From: Thermogemmata fonticola
Lineage (GTDB): Bacteria; Planctomycetota; Planctomycetia; Gemmatales; Gemmataceae
Length of the DNA: 64,000 bases
NCBI RefSeq assembly: GCF_013694095.1
Contig: NZ_JACEFB010000003.1
Location: 248,001 to 312,000, forward strand
Direction of reading: 5' to 3'
Shown: one piece after another, positions 17,613-25,787 of the stretch
Layout: each line of letters opens with the position of its first letter
How positions within the stretch are numbered: position 1 is the first letter of the stretch
Notes under the pieces: generated by a model
Seen by the model: only the letters and a program-made list of their open reading frames with translations
Databases searched by the model: none
Told to the model about the DNA's origin: nothing
Made by a program: the position numbers and the translations under genes

Positions 17613-17909
17613 GTGGCCCTGTGGAGTGTGTGGTGGTTGTCCCACTTGCTCAATCTCATCATCATCCTGGTAGGTCTATTTTTGATGCTCGTGGTGTTGA
17701 TTCAGCGAGGCAAAGGTGGAGGATTGGCCGGCGCCTTTGGAGGTGTGGGCGGCTCCAGTCCCTTCGGTTCGCGAGCGGCGGATCAGTTCGTCAAGATCAC
17801 CCTATGGGTCGCGGGGGTGTGGGTCTTACTCATCATGATCCATGTCAAGGTGGTCAAATACGACTCGCGGGAACTTGAAGAGCAGCCCTTGGTCGGGTCC
17901 GTGCGGTAA
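17613..17909 (+). CDS. secG: Preprotein translocase subunit SecG
   Basis: 98 residues with two membrane helices (about 6-26 and 53-75) joined by LIQRGKGGGLAGAFGGVGGSSPFGSRAADQF. This Gly-rich loop is the SecG hallmark. SecG joins SecY and SecE in the inner-membrane channel and helps SecA-driven export. The frame is open from 17496, but the GTG at 17613 lies 7 nt after AAGGAGAAG and gives the usual short N-terminus. It is the first gene of a same-direction run with yicC, gmk and rpoZ. Confidence 0.93.
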   Translation: MALWSVWWLSHLLNLIIILVGLFLMLVVLIQRGKGGGLAGAFGGVGGSSPFGSRAADQFVKITLWVAGVWVLLIMIHVKVVKYDSRELEEQPLVGSVR

Positions 17910-18027
17910 AAGTCAGTCTTCTGGGAGAAAAAACGGCGGGAGGGCGGATTAGGCTAGCCAAAGCGGTTCCAGGGGTTCCGACAGGCGGGCATCGGTGGCG
18001 GACAGGTGCGGGTGTAGGGTGGTCAGT

Positions 18028-18915
18028 GTGTTGCACAGCATGACTGGTTTCGGGGCGGCACGTCAGGAACACTCCGGACGAGCCGCAGCAGTGGAGGTTC
18101 GTAGCCTCAACAACCGCTATTTGAAGGTGGTGGTGCGCGGCGATGACCCCTACCCGATGTACGAGGCGGAAATCGAACGGGTTGTCCGGCGATGGGTCCG
18201 TCGGGGTACGATTACGGTTCACATCACTGTAGAGCGGCCCACGCTGCCGGCCCTCCGTTGGCCAGCAGATACTCTCCGAGCATGTTTGGTGGAACTCCGC
18301 CAGATTTGCCAAAGCGCCGGTTGTCCCGAAGCCTTCCCGCATTTGACTAGCGGTCTGCTCCTGCTTCCCGGCCTGGTCACGACCTCTCCTTATCTCGGCA
18401 CTCCCCCGGCGGATGAATGGTCGCTGGTCGAATCCACACTCGAAGCCGCCCTGGAACGGCTCTGCGACATGCGGCAGCGCGAGGGGCAAGCCATGGCGGA
18501 GGACCTGCTCCACATCCACCACCAATTGCATGCGGAATTGGCACGCGTGCAGCAACGTCTGCCCCAAGTGAAAGAGGACTACCAGCAGCGACTGCGGGAA
18601 CGCGTCCGGCAACTGCTCGGCGAAGCCGCGGTCCCGGTGGAGGAAACCCATCTGCTCCGGGAGGTGGCCCTATTCGCGGAACGCAGCGACGTGAGCGAGG
18701 AAGTGGCACGCTTGCAAGCTCATTTGGATCAATTCGCCGACCTCGTGCGCCAAGGGCGGGAAGCGGGCCGCAAACTGGAATTCCTCGTTCAGGAAATGGG
18801 GCGGGAAGCGAATACCTTGGGAGCCAAAGCCGCGGATGTCACCGTCTCCCGGCATGTGGTGGAAATCAAAGCCCTGCTGGAAAAGGCCCGCGAACTCGTG
18901 CAGAACATCGAGTGA
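18028..18915 (+). CDS. YicC/YloC-family endoribonuclease
   Basis: 295 residues. YicC proteins are endoribonucleases involved in RNA turnover. The GTG at 18028 gives the conserved N-terminus HSMTGFGAA, and EVRSLNNRYLKV follows. The C-terminal part ends in the conserved block with EVARLQAHLDQF, GRKLEFLVQEMGREANTLGAKA and IKALLEKARELVQNIE. A start at 17995 is possible but would add 11 unconserved residues. It lies 118 nt after secG and 22 nt before gmk; yicC next to gmk and rpoZ is common in bacteria. Confidence 0.94.
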   Translation: MLHSMTGFGAARQEHSGRAAAVEVRSLNNRYLKVVVRGDDPYPMYEAEIERVVRRWVRRGTITVHITVERPTLPALRWPADTLRACLVELRQICQSAGCPEAFPHLTSGLLLLPGLVTTSPYLGTPPADEWSLVESTLEAALERLCDMRQREGQAMAEDLLHIHHQLHAELARVQQRLPQVKEDYQQRLRERVRQLLGEAAVPVEETHLLREVALFAERSDVSEEVARLQAHLDQFADLVRQGREAGRKLEFLVQEMGREANTLGAKAADVTVSRHVVEIKALLEKARELVQNIE

Positions 18916-18937
18916 ACCTGGCAGGGGGAGGCGGACG

Positions 18938-19594
18938 GTGAACTTCATCGCGGTGTCCGTTCGGGATATTTTTGCGATGCAGACGGCAGAGCCAGAACCG
19001 GTCCAACCGGGGCCATTGATCGTCCTGTCCGGTCCCAGCGGCGTGGGAAAATCGACTTTAGTCGAGCGTCTCGTTGCCACCAGTCCCTGGCCTCTGCGGC
19101 GGGCGATCACAGCCACCACCCGCCCTCCCCGTCCCGGCGAAATTCCGGGAAAAAGTTACCATTTCTGGACCCGCGAAGAATTTGAACGGGCCATCCGCAA
19201 CCAGCATCTTTTAGAGTGGGCTCGTGTTTTTGATACGGATTATTACGGTACGCCGCGGGACGAAGTGGAGCCATATCGGGCCAAGGGGTATGGCGTCATT
19301 TTGGTTATCGACGTGCAGGGGGCCGCCCGCATCCGCGAACTTGTCCCCGATGCACTGCATATATTTCTTATGCCCCCCAATTGGGAGACGCTGGAACAAC
19401 GCTTGCGCCAGCGAGGCGATCTGTCGGAGGAGCGGTTGCAGCGCCGCCTGCAAACGGCCCAAACCGAACTAGCCGCCGCGCCTCACTTTGATGTGGTCGT
19501 TATCAACGACAACCTTGACTCTGCCTTGCAACAGGTGCAGCAAGCCATCGCTCCCCGCTTCGCCGCCTTGAAATCCCGAAACACCAACCCGTAA
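18938..19594 (+). CDS. gmk: Guanylate kinase
   Basis: 218 residues from the GTG at 18938, which lies behind a strong AGGGGGAGG site. An ATG at 18977 would give 205 residues and is the alternative. The enzyme phosphorylates GMP to GDP with ATP. The P-loop LSGPSGVGKST, the GMP-binding segment TATTRPPRPGE and YHFW, and DVQGA are all intact. It sits between yicC and rpoZ, 22 nt after the former and 29 nt before the latter, and is likely co-transcribed with them. Confidence 0.95.
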   Translation: MNFIAVSVRDIFAMQTAEPEPVQPGPLIVLSGPSGVGKSTLVERLVATSPWPLRRAITATTRPPRPGEIPGKSYHFWTREEFERAIRNQHLLEWARVFDTDYYGTPRDEVEPYRAKGYGVILVIDVQGAARIRELVPDALHIFLMPPNWETLEQRLRQRGDLSEERLQRRLQTAQTELAAAPHFDVVVINDNLDSALQQVQQAIAPRFAALKSRNTNP

Positions 19595-19623
19595 CATTTT
19601 CCCAGGGAGGAGGAACCCAAGCG

Positions 19624-20043
19624 ATGCTCGAAGAACTGAAAGAAGAGGCGATTGTCAACAAAGTGGGCGGACGTTTCAAACTGTCCACGCTGATCCAGAA
19701 GCGCTTGATCGCCCTCAACAAAGGGGCCAAGCCGCTGGTCGATCTCCGCACCAATGACAAAATGGCCATCGTCATCCAGGAGATTTTGCAAGACAAAATT
19801 TACCTGGATACATCCGGCAACATCCAAACTCGCAATCAGACAGCCCTGGCCAATCTGCCCGGCGGCAGCTTCGGAGTACCCGCCATCAACATTCCCCCGC
19901 CTTCGCATCCCCCAGAAAGCCGCGAGGAAGCGGAGGCCAAGAGCGAACCGTCCGCCCCTTCCTCGCAACCGGCACCTTCGACCGCTAAGGCAGCCAAGGA
20001 CGCCAAAGGCGATAAATCGACCAAGAAAAAAGGGAAAAAATAA
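19624..20043 (+). CDS. rpoZ: RNA polymerase omega subunit
   Basis: 139 residues. The first 65 match omega: NKVGGRFKLSTLIQKRLIALNKGAKPLV then DKMAIVIQEILQDKI. Omega binds the beta-prime subunit and assists polymerase assembly. The C-terminal half (about 80-139) is a Pro, Ala and Ser-rich tail ending in Lys-rich KSTKKKGKK and is longer than in most bacteria; it looks disordered. The ATG follows GGGAGGAGG. The position after gmk is a classical arrangement. The next gene is convergent, 34 nt away. Confidence 0.92.
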   Translation: MLEELKEEAIVNKVGGRFKLSTLIQKRLIALNKGAKPLVDLRTNDKMAIVIQEILQDKIYLDTSGNIQTRNQTALANLPGGSFGVPAINIPPPSHPPESREEAEAKSEPSAPSSQPAPSTAKAAKDAKGDKSTKKKGKK

Positions 20044-20077
20044 CCCCGGTTTCATCGGCCAATCGGCCTACCCTTCG

Positions 20078-20731
20078 TCATCGGCGGGGGTTCGCTCGAA
20101 GGAGGGACGTTTCCTGGAGCAACTCCGGCGGGGCAGTCTGCTGCCGCCTCCGGGGAGTGTACGAGCGGAGGTAAGCAGCCAAGTCCTGTTCCATTTCTTC
20201 TGGCTCAAATCCGCAATGGTGCATTTCCGCTAGCGCTTGTTCCAGGGTCCAACCCTGGTATTCCATGCGGAAGATGGCCACCATGGTCCCCGTGCGATGG
20301 ATCCCGGCAAAGCAGTGCACCAGAACCGGATAATTTTCGGGATGGTCCATCACTTCCAGAAACTGGCGCACCGCTTGCTCAGCGGGAATATCCCCCTCCT
20401 CATCTGCCGCCCAAACCCGCGGAACGATCCGCACATGCCGAACACCTCGTTCGGAGCAGAAGGCTTCCTCCCATCCGTCGGAACGCTCGTGGTTTTTCCG
20501 CAAGCTCACCACAGTGCGGATGCCCCGTTCCCGGATGATGCGATCCAGCCCCGCCGGCGTCAATTGGCCGCTGCGATACAGAATACCATCCGCCACAACC
20601 CGGAAGTTCCGCTCGTGGAGTTCCCGATGGCGATAGAAGGCCACCGGACCCGCTGCTATCACGAGAAGCACTCCCAAGGCCAACATTGTCTGCACTTTCA
20701 CGATTATTCTTGCCTCCGCTACTTTCGTCAC
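20078..20731 (-). CDS. Membrane-anchored tyrosine/dual-specificity phosphatase
   Basis: 217 residues. One hydrophobic segment at about 17-32 probably anchors the protein. The catalytic P-loop is HCFAGIHRTG with nucleophile Cys140, followed by a helix starting with MVAIFRME. The upstream part, LYRSGQLTPAGLDRIIRERGIRTVVSLR, is typical of Siw14-like and other dual-specificity phosphatases, so the substrate could be phosphoprotein or an inositol-type phosphate. The GTG at 20731 lies 8 nt after GGAGG and is preferred to the GTG at 20746. The product would face outside or inside depending on whether the segment is an uncleaved anchor. Confidence 0.85.
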   Translation of the reverse strand: MTKVAEARIIVKVQTMLALGVLLVIAAGPVAFYRHRELHERNFRVVADGILYRSGQLTPAGLDRIIRERGIRTVVSLRKNHERSDGWEEAFCSERGVRHVRIVPRVWAADEEGDIPAEQAVRQFLEVMDHPENYPVLVHCFAGIHRTGTMVAIFRMEYQGWTLEQALAEMHHCGFEPEEMEQDLAAYLRSYTPRRRQQTAPPELLQETSLLRANPRR

Positions 20732-20951
20732 TATCCTCACCTCCACTTCCGCTGCTTATTCCCTTCCCCAGGTAGGGGGCGATGCCCATGACTGCATTCA
20801 TCTCCCGGCCGCCCAATTCGGACTTCTCCCGCCACCGCCCCAACGAACCATAACCGCTCGACTCCGGCCCAACTCATACTGGCCACAGCACCATAACACC
20901 CCGGAGTTGACAGAGGAAGGGGAAATGACTCCGACGGTCCCCAAATGCCTG

Positions 20952-21593
20952 CTAATCTGCGCCGTGGACATGATCTAGAAGGGTGAGGTAGAGCAGACCG
21001 CCTAGAAGAAGGTAGCAGAAGGCCGTGGCGAAGTAGGAGCGGGAGTACAGCTTCAAGGCGCTTCCCGCAGACGGTTTGAGGCGGGGTACCAACCCCCGCC
21101 AATCCACCGCGAAGATTTCATCCAGAAGCAGGTGGGACAGAAAGCCAAGCATGACCCCGGTAGCCAGCAGCCAGCGGAGGGGGCGATCTGGACCTCCATA
21201 GGCCAAGTAAACCGCCAGTCCTGCGATCAGCATGGCGGGTATGCTGTGGAACATTCCCCGGTGTACGGTGAAACGCCGGAAGATGTAGGTCATGAAAAAT
21301 CGCACACTCACGTAGGCAATGAGCAGCACGGCCAAGAGGGTTTCACGCGTCAGGTCCAAGGGGATTAGACGGGGTAAGAGCATCAAGGGGACGAGGACCG
21401 AGGTCAGGTGGCTCATTTCGCGCATCGGTACGCCGGTATCGCTGTCGATGTCCGGAAGCATTCCGCCCACAGCGGTGAGCAGAGCGGCCAGCAAGCCGGC
21501 CTCACTGGGAAACCCCAGAGGCTGAACGGCCGCGGCGCCATAAACGACGCCCAAACCACTCGAAACAGCTATGTGTGTGCGGAAACCTGCCAC
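20952..21593 (-). CDS. YdjM/DUF457-family membrane-bound metal-dependent hydrolase
   Basis: 213 residues with about five membrane segments. The family motifs are present: GGMLPDIDSDTG, then HRGMFHSIPAM, then a helix with HLLLDEIFAVDWRG. These His and Asp residues are thought to bind a metal in the family. The cellular role of YdjM-like proteins is not settled. The C-terminus ends in a further hydrophobic helix and HVHGAD. The start is GTG, without a strong ribosome-binding site. It stands alone, 205 nt upstream of the phosphatase on the same strand. Confidence 0.82.
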   Translation of the reverse strand: MAGFRTHIAVSSGLGVVYGAAAVQPLGFPSEAGLLAALLTAVGGMLPDIDSDTGVPMREMSHLTSVLVPLMLLPRLIPLDLTRETLLAVLLIAYVSVRFFMTYIFRRFTVHRGMFHSIPAMLIAGLAVYLAYGGPDRPLRWLLATGVMLGFLSHLLLDEIFAVDWRGLVPRLKPSAGSALKLYSRSYFATAFCYLLLGGLLYLTLLDHVHGAD

Positions 21594-21827
21594 TGGAGTC
21601 GCAATCCAATTCCCTCAGGAAAACCCGCCAGCCCGCAATGTTACCTCCACCATCCACCCCGTCCCACCCTGACGGCGCAGTTCCCCACGCTTCTTTGAGC
21701 GATGTTGTTCCTCACCATACTGATGCGCGCGCGAACCCTTGGCAAGAGGATTCTTCGAGCTGTTCGAGAATCCTCGATTCATCTTTTGGTCCCTTTAGGC
21801 CGCCGAGACAAGACCGAGACACTAGTA

Positions 21828-21930
21828 GGGTGTAACTAGATTCTCTGGGGGTGGGGGCTGAACCCGCGAGGTGTTTCCCCAGACTAGCGGACTACCCGGC
21901 AGGGAACCCCCAGAAAATCTGGTTGCACCC
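21828..21930 (-). mobile_element. MITE-like element, copy 1
   Basis: 103 bp, no coding capacity. The left terminal inverted repeat (21828-21852, starts GGGTGTAAC) matches the right one (21906-21930, ends GTTGCACCC when read on the plus strand) over 25 bp with three mismatches. The 53-bp interior is about 90 percent identical to the reverse complement of the interior of the copy at 49534-49637. No clear target duplication flanks this copy, so it may be older or its flanks may have changed. The strand is arbitrary and set relative to copy 2. Confidence 0.88.
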
Positions 21931-21970
21931 ACCCGACCGGCAAGGTGGAATTGCTCTCGACAATTCTGCT

Positions 21971-22063
21971 GGATTCCCGTAGTCTGGGGGAGGTTCCGGA
22001 AGCAGGACTGCAAATTGCGGCAGTTCCGCTTACGAAGCGGCGGCCTTTGCCTCACGGGAATCC
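21971..22063. repeat. Inverted 10-mers spanning 93 bp
   Basis: GGATTCCCGT at 21971-21980 and its exact reverse complement ACGGGAATCC at 22054-22063. Further partial complementarity lies between them (AGCAGGACTGC region against GCGGCAGTTCCGC). It could fold as a long imperfect hairpin or be the remnant of a second small inverted-repeat element beside MITE copy 1. Confidence 0.5.
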
Positions 22064-22166
22064 ATGTTTTCCGATCGAAAGGAATGAAGTTGTTTCTCCA
22101 GCGGCATCCGGCAAGGGACCGCTGTGAATCCACACCGTGCCTCGCACTAGCACAAGGAGGTCCAGA

Positions 22167-22526
22167 ATGTCACGCTTGTTCAGCCTGAGTCTGCTGATCC
22201 TGAGCCTCAGCACCGCCATCACCCTGGCGCAGGAGAAGCTCGACCCGAAGAAGTTGCTCGGCAAATGGGAGCCGGTCGATAGCAAACTGACCAATCTCAC
22301 GCTCGAGTTCGCGGATAAAGGGAAGTGGACGCTAACCGTCGAGATCATGGGGAAAACGGAAAAAGCCGAGGGAACCTACAAACTGGACGGGAACAAGCTA
22401 GAGGTCACCATCGCCTTCGCCGGTCAAGAGCAGAAAGAGGTGCTCACGGTGAAGAAGCTAACCGATACCGAGTTTGTGACCACAGATTCCAAAGGGAAGG
22501 ATGAAGCCTTTCGGAGAAAGAAATAA
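22167..22526 (+). CDS. Small secreted protein resembling Gemmata paralogous family TIGR03066
   Basis: 119 residues. A clean signal peptide (MSRLFSLSLLILSLS, ending near TLAQ) is followed by an all-beta pattern: LGKWEPVDSKLTNLTLEFADKG, KWTLTV, GTYKLDGNKLEVTI. This layout of LLGKWE then LTLEF, GTYKLDGNKLEVT is like the lipocalin-like planctomycete paralogous families described from Gemmata (TIGR03066 and TIGR03067). The assignment is from memory of the pattern. AAGGAGG precedes the ATG by 6 nt. The function is unknown; it is likely periplasmic. Confidence 0.82.
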   Translation: MSRLFSLSLLILSLSTAITLAQEKLDPKKLLGKWEPVDSKLTNLTLEFADKGKWTLTVEIMGKTEKAEGTYKLDGNKLEVTIAFAGQEQKEVLTVKKLTDTEFVTTDSKGKDEAFRRKK

Positions 22527-22577
22527 GGCGATAGCGGAAAAGCCCGCCGGGAACGAGTGGCAGGGGAAGCTGCGGGA

Positions 22578-23624
22578 TCAAGCTGGCCGAAGGCTGCGGA
22601 AAACCTCTGCCGCATAGCGGCAATCCTCAGCGCTGGCGTCCAAATGGGTCACGGCACGGAGCAGTCGCGGGCCGAGGACCGCCACCAGAACGCCCCGCTG
22701 GCGGAGGAGTTCGGCCACCTGCTGGGCAGAGGTCCAAGGCGGCTCCGCTTCAAACCAGATGAGATTACTCTGGACTTCCGGAGGCGTGAGCTTCAAGCCT
22801 CTCACATCGGCGATCGCCTGCGCAAGCTGCTGAGCATGGGCGTGATCCTCAATCAGCCGGTCGATATGGTGATCGAGCGCGTAAAGGCAAGCCGCCGCCA
22901 AGTAGCCTGCCTGGCGCATCCCTCCGCCGAACAGTTTACGATAGCGGCGAGCCTGCACCATCTGCTCCCGGCTTCCCAGGATCATGGAACCCACCGGTGC
23001 TCCCAAACCTTTGCTGAAGCAAACCGCGAGAGTGTCGCAATACTGCCCCCAATGAGCTGCCGGGATGCCAGTCGCTGCCATCGCATTCCAGATACGGGCG
23101 CCGTCCATGTGAACAGCCAGGCCGTGCTCTCTAGCCCATGCTGCCAGTTGAGCTACCTCTCCCAGGGGATAAATGGTCCCGCCCCCGCGATTGTGAGTAT
23201 TCTCCAGGCACAACAGGCGAGTGCGAACATAATGGTAATCATTCGGGCGGATGGCATCGGCGAGGTGGCTGACGCGAAGTTGTCCTCCCGGAGCCGGGAT
23301 CGGCCGGCAGGTCACCCCGCTGAGTGCTGCCGGTCCGCCAGCTTCCCACAGGTAGATGTGACTGGTGGCTTCGACCAAGGCTTCATCCTGCGGCTGGCAG
23401 TGCAAGCGCACGGCAATTTGATTGGCCATCGTTCCGCTGGGCACGAACACCGCCGCTTCCTTGCCGAACAGAGCCGCCGTCCGCTCTTCCAGGGTCCGAA
23501 CCGTCGGGTCCTCGCCAAAAACGTCGTCCCCCACGCGGGCCGCCATCATCGCCGCCAGCATCCCTGGCGTCGGACGGGTCACCGTGTCACTCCGGAGATC
23601 GATGAGATGATCGGGAGTCGTCAC
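22578..23624 (-). CDS. ltaE: Low-specificity L-threonine aldolase
   Basis: 348 residues of a PLP-dependent fold-type I enzyme that splits L-threonine or L-allo-threonine to glycine and acetaldehyde. The N-terminal [15 protein letters not shown] is a family hallmark, with [11 protein letters not shown] after it. The PLP-binding Lys lies in [12 protein letters not shown] (about residue 205), and [10 protein letters not shown] supplies the conserved Asp that contacts the PLP ring. The GTG start follows GGAGGAGG. It stands alone; the gene upstream on the same strand ends 155 nt away. Confidence 0.93.
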   Translation of the reverse strand: MTTPDHLIDLRSDTVTRPTPGMLAAMMAARVGDDVFGEDPTVRTLEERTAALFGKEAAVFVPSGTMANQIAVRLHCQPQDEALVEATSHIYLWEAGGPAALSGVTCRPIPAPGGQLRVSHLADAIRPNDYHYVRTRLLCLENTHNRGGGTIYPLGEVAQLAAWAREHGLAVHMDGARIWNAMAATGIPAAHWGQYCDTLAVCFSKGLGAPVGSMILGSREQMVQARRYRKLFGGGMRQAGYLAAACLYALDHHIDRLIEDHAHAQQLAQAIADVRGLKLTPPEVQSNLIWFEAEPPWTSAQQVAELLRQRGVLVAVLGPRLLRAVTHLDASAEDCRYAAEVFRSLRPA

Positions 23625-23779
23625 GGCATTTCCTCCTCCACGGCGAGAGTCGTCTACTTCCCCTCACAGAGACCAGTGCTCGCCCTAACGCGGGTCCCAA
23701 GCGAGAGTCTTGAACATTCTCGAGGGCATGAAGACAGGTTTCCTCCCTCAGAAGGACAGCCGGCGGATACATGCCGGTC

Positions 23780-24511
23780 TCAGTCTTCCTTGTCTTTGGG
23801 CGATGGCTCTTTGGAGGCGGGCGGCGGACTGGGTGAATCCTCCCGGCGATTGTCGATGAACCAGCGCGGCCCGATCTGGCGGAAGTATACCGCGCCGTCG
23901 AGCACCTCCGGGTGGCTGGCCTTGACTCCATTGGCCGTGTCCGTGAATTGACCCGCGGCCAGGATTTTCGCCAAACTCCGGAGGATGTGCGGTTCAGCCT
24001 CCAGCCGCTGCTGCACCTGCTGCACCAATTCGCGGAAGGCATGCTCGCGAGCACGCTGGAGGACCAATTCTTTCCACTGCTGCGGTTCGGCGGGCAGGCG
24101 CGGCTCTGAGGGAACCAGAGTCTTCTGCTGGCGGAGGCGCTCCTGGCGCAATTCCTTCTCGGCACGGTCCAGGAAGAGCATGGCGCGATCACTCAACCGG
24201 CCATCGACTGTGGCAGGGTCCAACAGATGAGCCACGGCATAGGCATATTGTTTCTTCTCAATCGCCGTGAGCAGAGACTGCAATGCCGCTTTCGGTGTAT
24301 CTTGGGGATAGAGGCGTAAGTTGAGGCGGATACCGTAGCGCTGGTCGTCCACTTTGGCCGCGGGAGGCGGGGGAGGTTGGGCCACAACGGCCAGCGGTGC
24401 GAGGCCTAGCAGAAACAGCACAATATTCCCGAAGCACCGTCCGAGCCGACCGAGGTCCGAGTCTGGGCCAGTGCGGGCGTTTGTCCAGGAACAGGCACGC
24501 ATCCAAAGCAT
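23780..24511 (-). CDS. Secreted protein of unknown function
   Basis: 243 residues. The ATG at 24511 follows GGAGG with 8-nt spacing and gives an N-terminus with a hydrophobic stretch at about 26-44 ending in VVAQ, a likely signal peptide or anchor. The mature part is mainly helical and charged, with [35 protein letters not shown] resembling helical scaffolds, and [17 protein letters not shown] near the end. The tail is Pro, Ser and Lys-rich. It diverges from aroC, with only 34 nt between starts, so promoters must overlap. I do not recognise a family. Confidence 0.72.
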   Translation of the reverse strand: MLWMRACSWTNARTGPDSDLGRLGRCFGNIVLFLLGLAPLAVVAQPPPPPAAKVDDQRYGIRLNLRLYPQDTPKAALQSLLTAIEKKQYAYAVAHLLDPATVDGRLSDRAMLFLDRAEKELRQERLRQQKTLVPSEPRLPAEPQQWKELVLQRAREHAFRELVQQVQQRLEAEPHILRSLAKILAAGQFTDTANGVKASHPEVLDGAVYFRQIGPRWFIDNRREDSPSPPPASKEPSPKDKED

Positions 24512-24545
24512 TCCGGCATCCTCCGCGACTGATATAATCAGGTTT

Positions 24546-25712
24546 ATGGCAGGTAACACGTTCGGGACACTGTTTCGCGTGACCACAGCAGGGGTCAGCC
24601 ACGGCCCCGGCTATCTCTGCATTATTGACGGCTGCCCGGCAGGACTGGAGCTATCCGTAGCGGACCTGCTCCCGGACCTCGCACGCCGTCGTCCCGGCCA
24701 GAGCAAACTCACCACCCAGCGGGACGAAGCCGACCTCCCGGAAATCTGGTCCGGTGTCTTTGAGGGCAAGACCGACGGCACTCCTATCGGTATTCTGTTC
24801 CGCAACAGCGATTCCCGCAGCAGCGATTACGCCGAAATCCGGGAGACCTACCGGCCAGGGCATGCGGATTATACCTTCGAGGCAAAGTACGGCCGGCGCG
24901 ACTATCGCGGAGGAGGGCGGAGTAGCGCTCGGGAGACGATCTGCCGAGTCGCGGCCGGGGCTGTGGCCAAAAAACTGCTGGCACGTGCAGGAATCCGCAT
25001 CCTCGGTTACGTCATTCAGATTGGACCGATCCGCGCAACAATTCCGGACCCCACCCGCCTCACTCTCGAACAGATTGAAGCTTCCCCGACACGCTGCCCG
25101 GACCCGCAGGCTGCCCGGCAGATGGAAGAGTTGATCGAATCGGTCCGCAAGGATCGTGATTCCATCGGCGGGGTCTGCGAGTTGGTGGCCGTGGGTGTCC
25201 CGCCCGGATTAGGCGAGCCGGTCTTCGACAAACTCAAAGCCGACCTGGCCAAAGCCCTGCTCTCTTTGCCCGCGGTGGTTGGTTTCGAGTATGGCTCCGG
25301 GTTTGCGGCAGCAGCCATGCGCGGCAGTGAGCATAACGATGCCTTTCTGCCCGCCGCTCGGCCGTATCCCCCACCAGCCGACCCGAACATCCCCCCCTTG
25401 GCGAGCGAGACCAACCGCCACGGCGGCATGCTCGGCGGCATTTCCAGCGGCCAACCTATCCTGTGCCGAGTGGCTCTTAAGCCGACCAGTTCAATTCCTC
25501 GCCCGCAGCGGACCGTTACCCGCAGCGGCCAGCCGACGCAGTTGCTCGTCAAAGGCCGCCATGACCCCTGCCTCTTGCCACGCTTCGTCGTCATGGGGGA
25601 AGCCATGCTGGCTTTGGTTCTGGCCGACCACTGGCTCCGTGCCCAATGCAACCGCCTGGATCAGCTTCCGGCTGCCCCCGCCCCCGTGCCATCACAGGAA
25701 CAACACTCCTGA
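24546..25712 (+). CDS. aroC: Chorismate synthase
   Basis: 388 residues. The enzyme makes chorismate from EPSP with reduced flavin, the last step of the shikimate pathway. The start [22 protein letters not shown] carries the conserved SHG signature. [31 protein letters not shown] is the second signature. [17 protein letters not shown] near the C-terminus contains the conserved Arg-His-Asp. An upstream in-frame start at 24354 would overlap the divergent gene and adds non-conserved sequence, so the ATG at 24546 is used. Confidence 0.96.
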   Translation: MAGNTFGTLFRVTTAGVSHGPGYLCIIDGCPAGLELSVADLLPDLARRRPGQSKLTTQRDEADLPEIWSGVFEGKTDGTPIGILFRNSDSRSSDYAEIRETYRPGHADYTFEAKYGRRDYRGGGRSSARETICRVAAGAVAKKLLARAGIRILGYVIQIGPIRATIPDPTRLTLEQIEASPTRCPDPQAARQMEELIESVRKDRDSIGGVCELVAVGVPPGLGEPVFDKLKADLAKALLSLPAVVGFEYGSGFAAAAMRGSEHNDAFLPAARPYPPPADPNIPPLASETNRHGGMLGGISSGQPILCRVALKPTSSIPRPQRTVTRSGQPTQLLVKGRHDPCLLPRFVVMGEAMLALVLADHWLRAQCNRLDQLPAAPAPVPSQEQHS

Positions 25713-25787
25713 GCCGATAGGACGTGCGCTCTCCCCTCGTGAGGACAACCGCTTTCCCTCCGAGAAATTCACGGATATGGAATCGAT

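Larger units (their letters stand above)
21594..22166. other. Intergenic region with mobile-element copy 1 and a long inverted repeat
   Basis: 573 nt between divergently oriented genes. It holds the 103-bp MITE-like element (21828-21930) and, right after it, a pair of inverted 10-mers (21971-21980 and 22054-22063) about 73 nt apart. AAGGAGG at 22154-22160 is the ribosome-binding site for the next gene. No protein gene is supported. Confidence 0.6.

Noticed and set aside
22557-23951. 464-codon plus-strand frame opposite the threonine aldolase
   Set aside because: Antisense to a well-supported enzyme gene; no motifs of its own.
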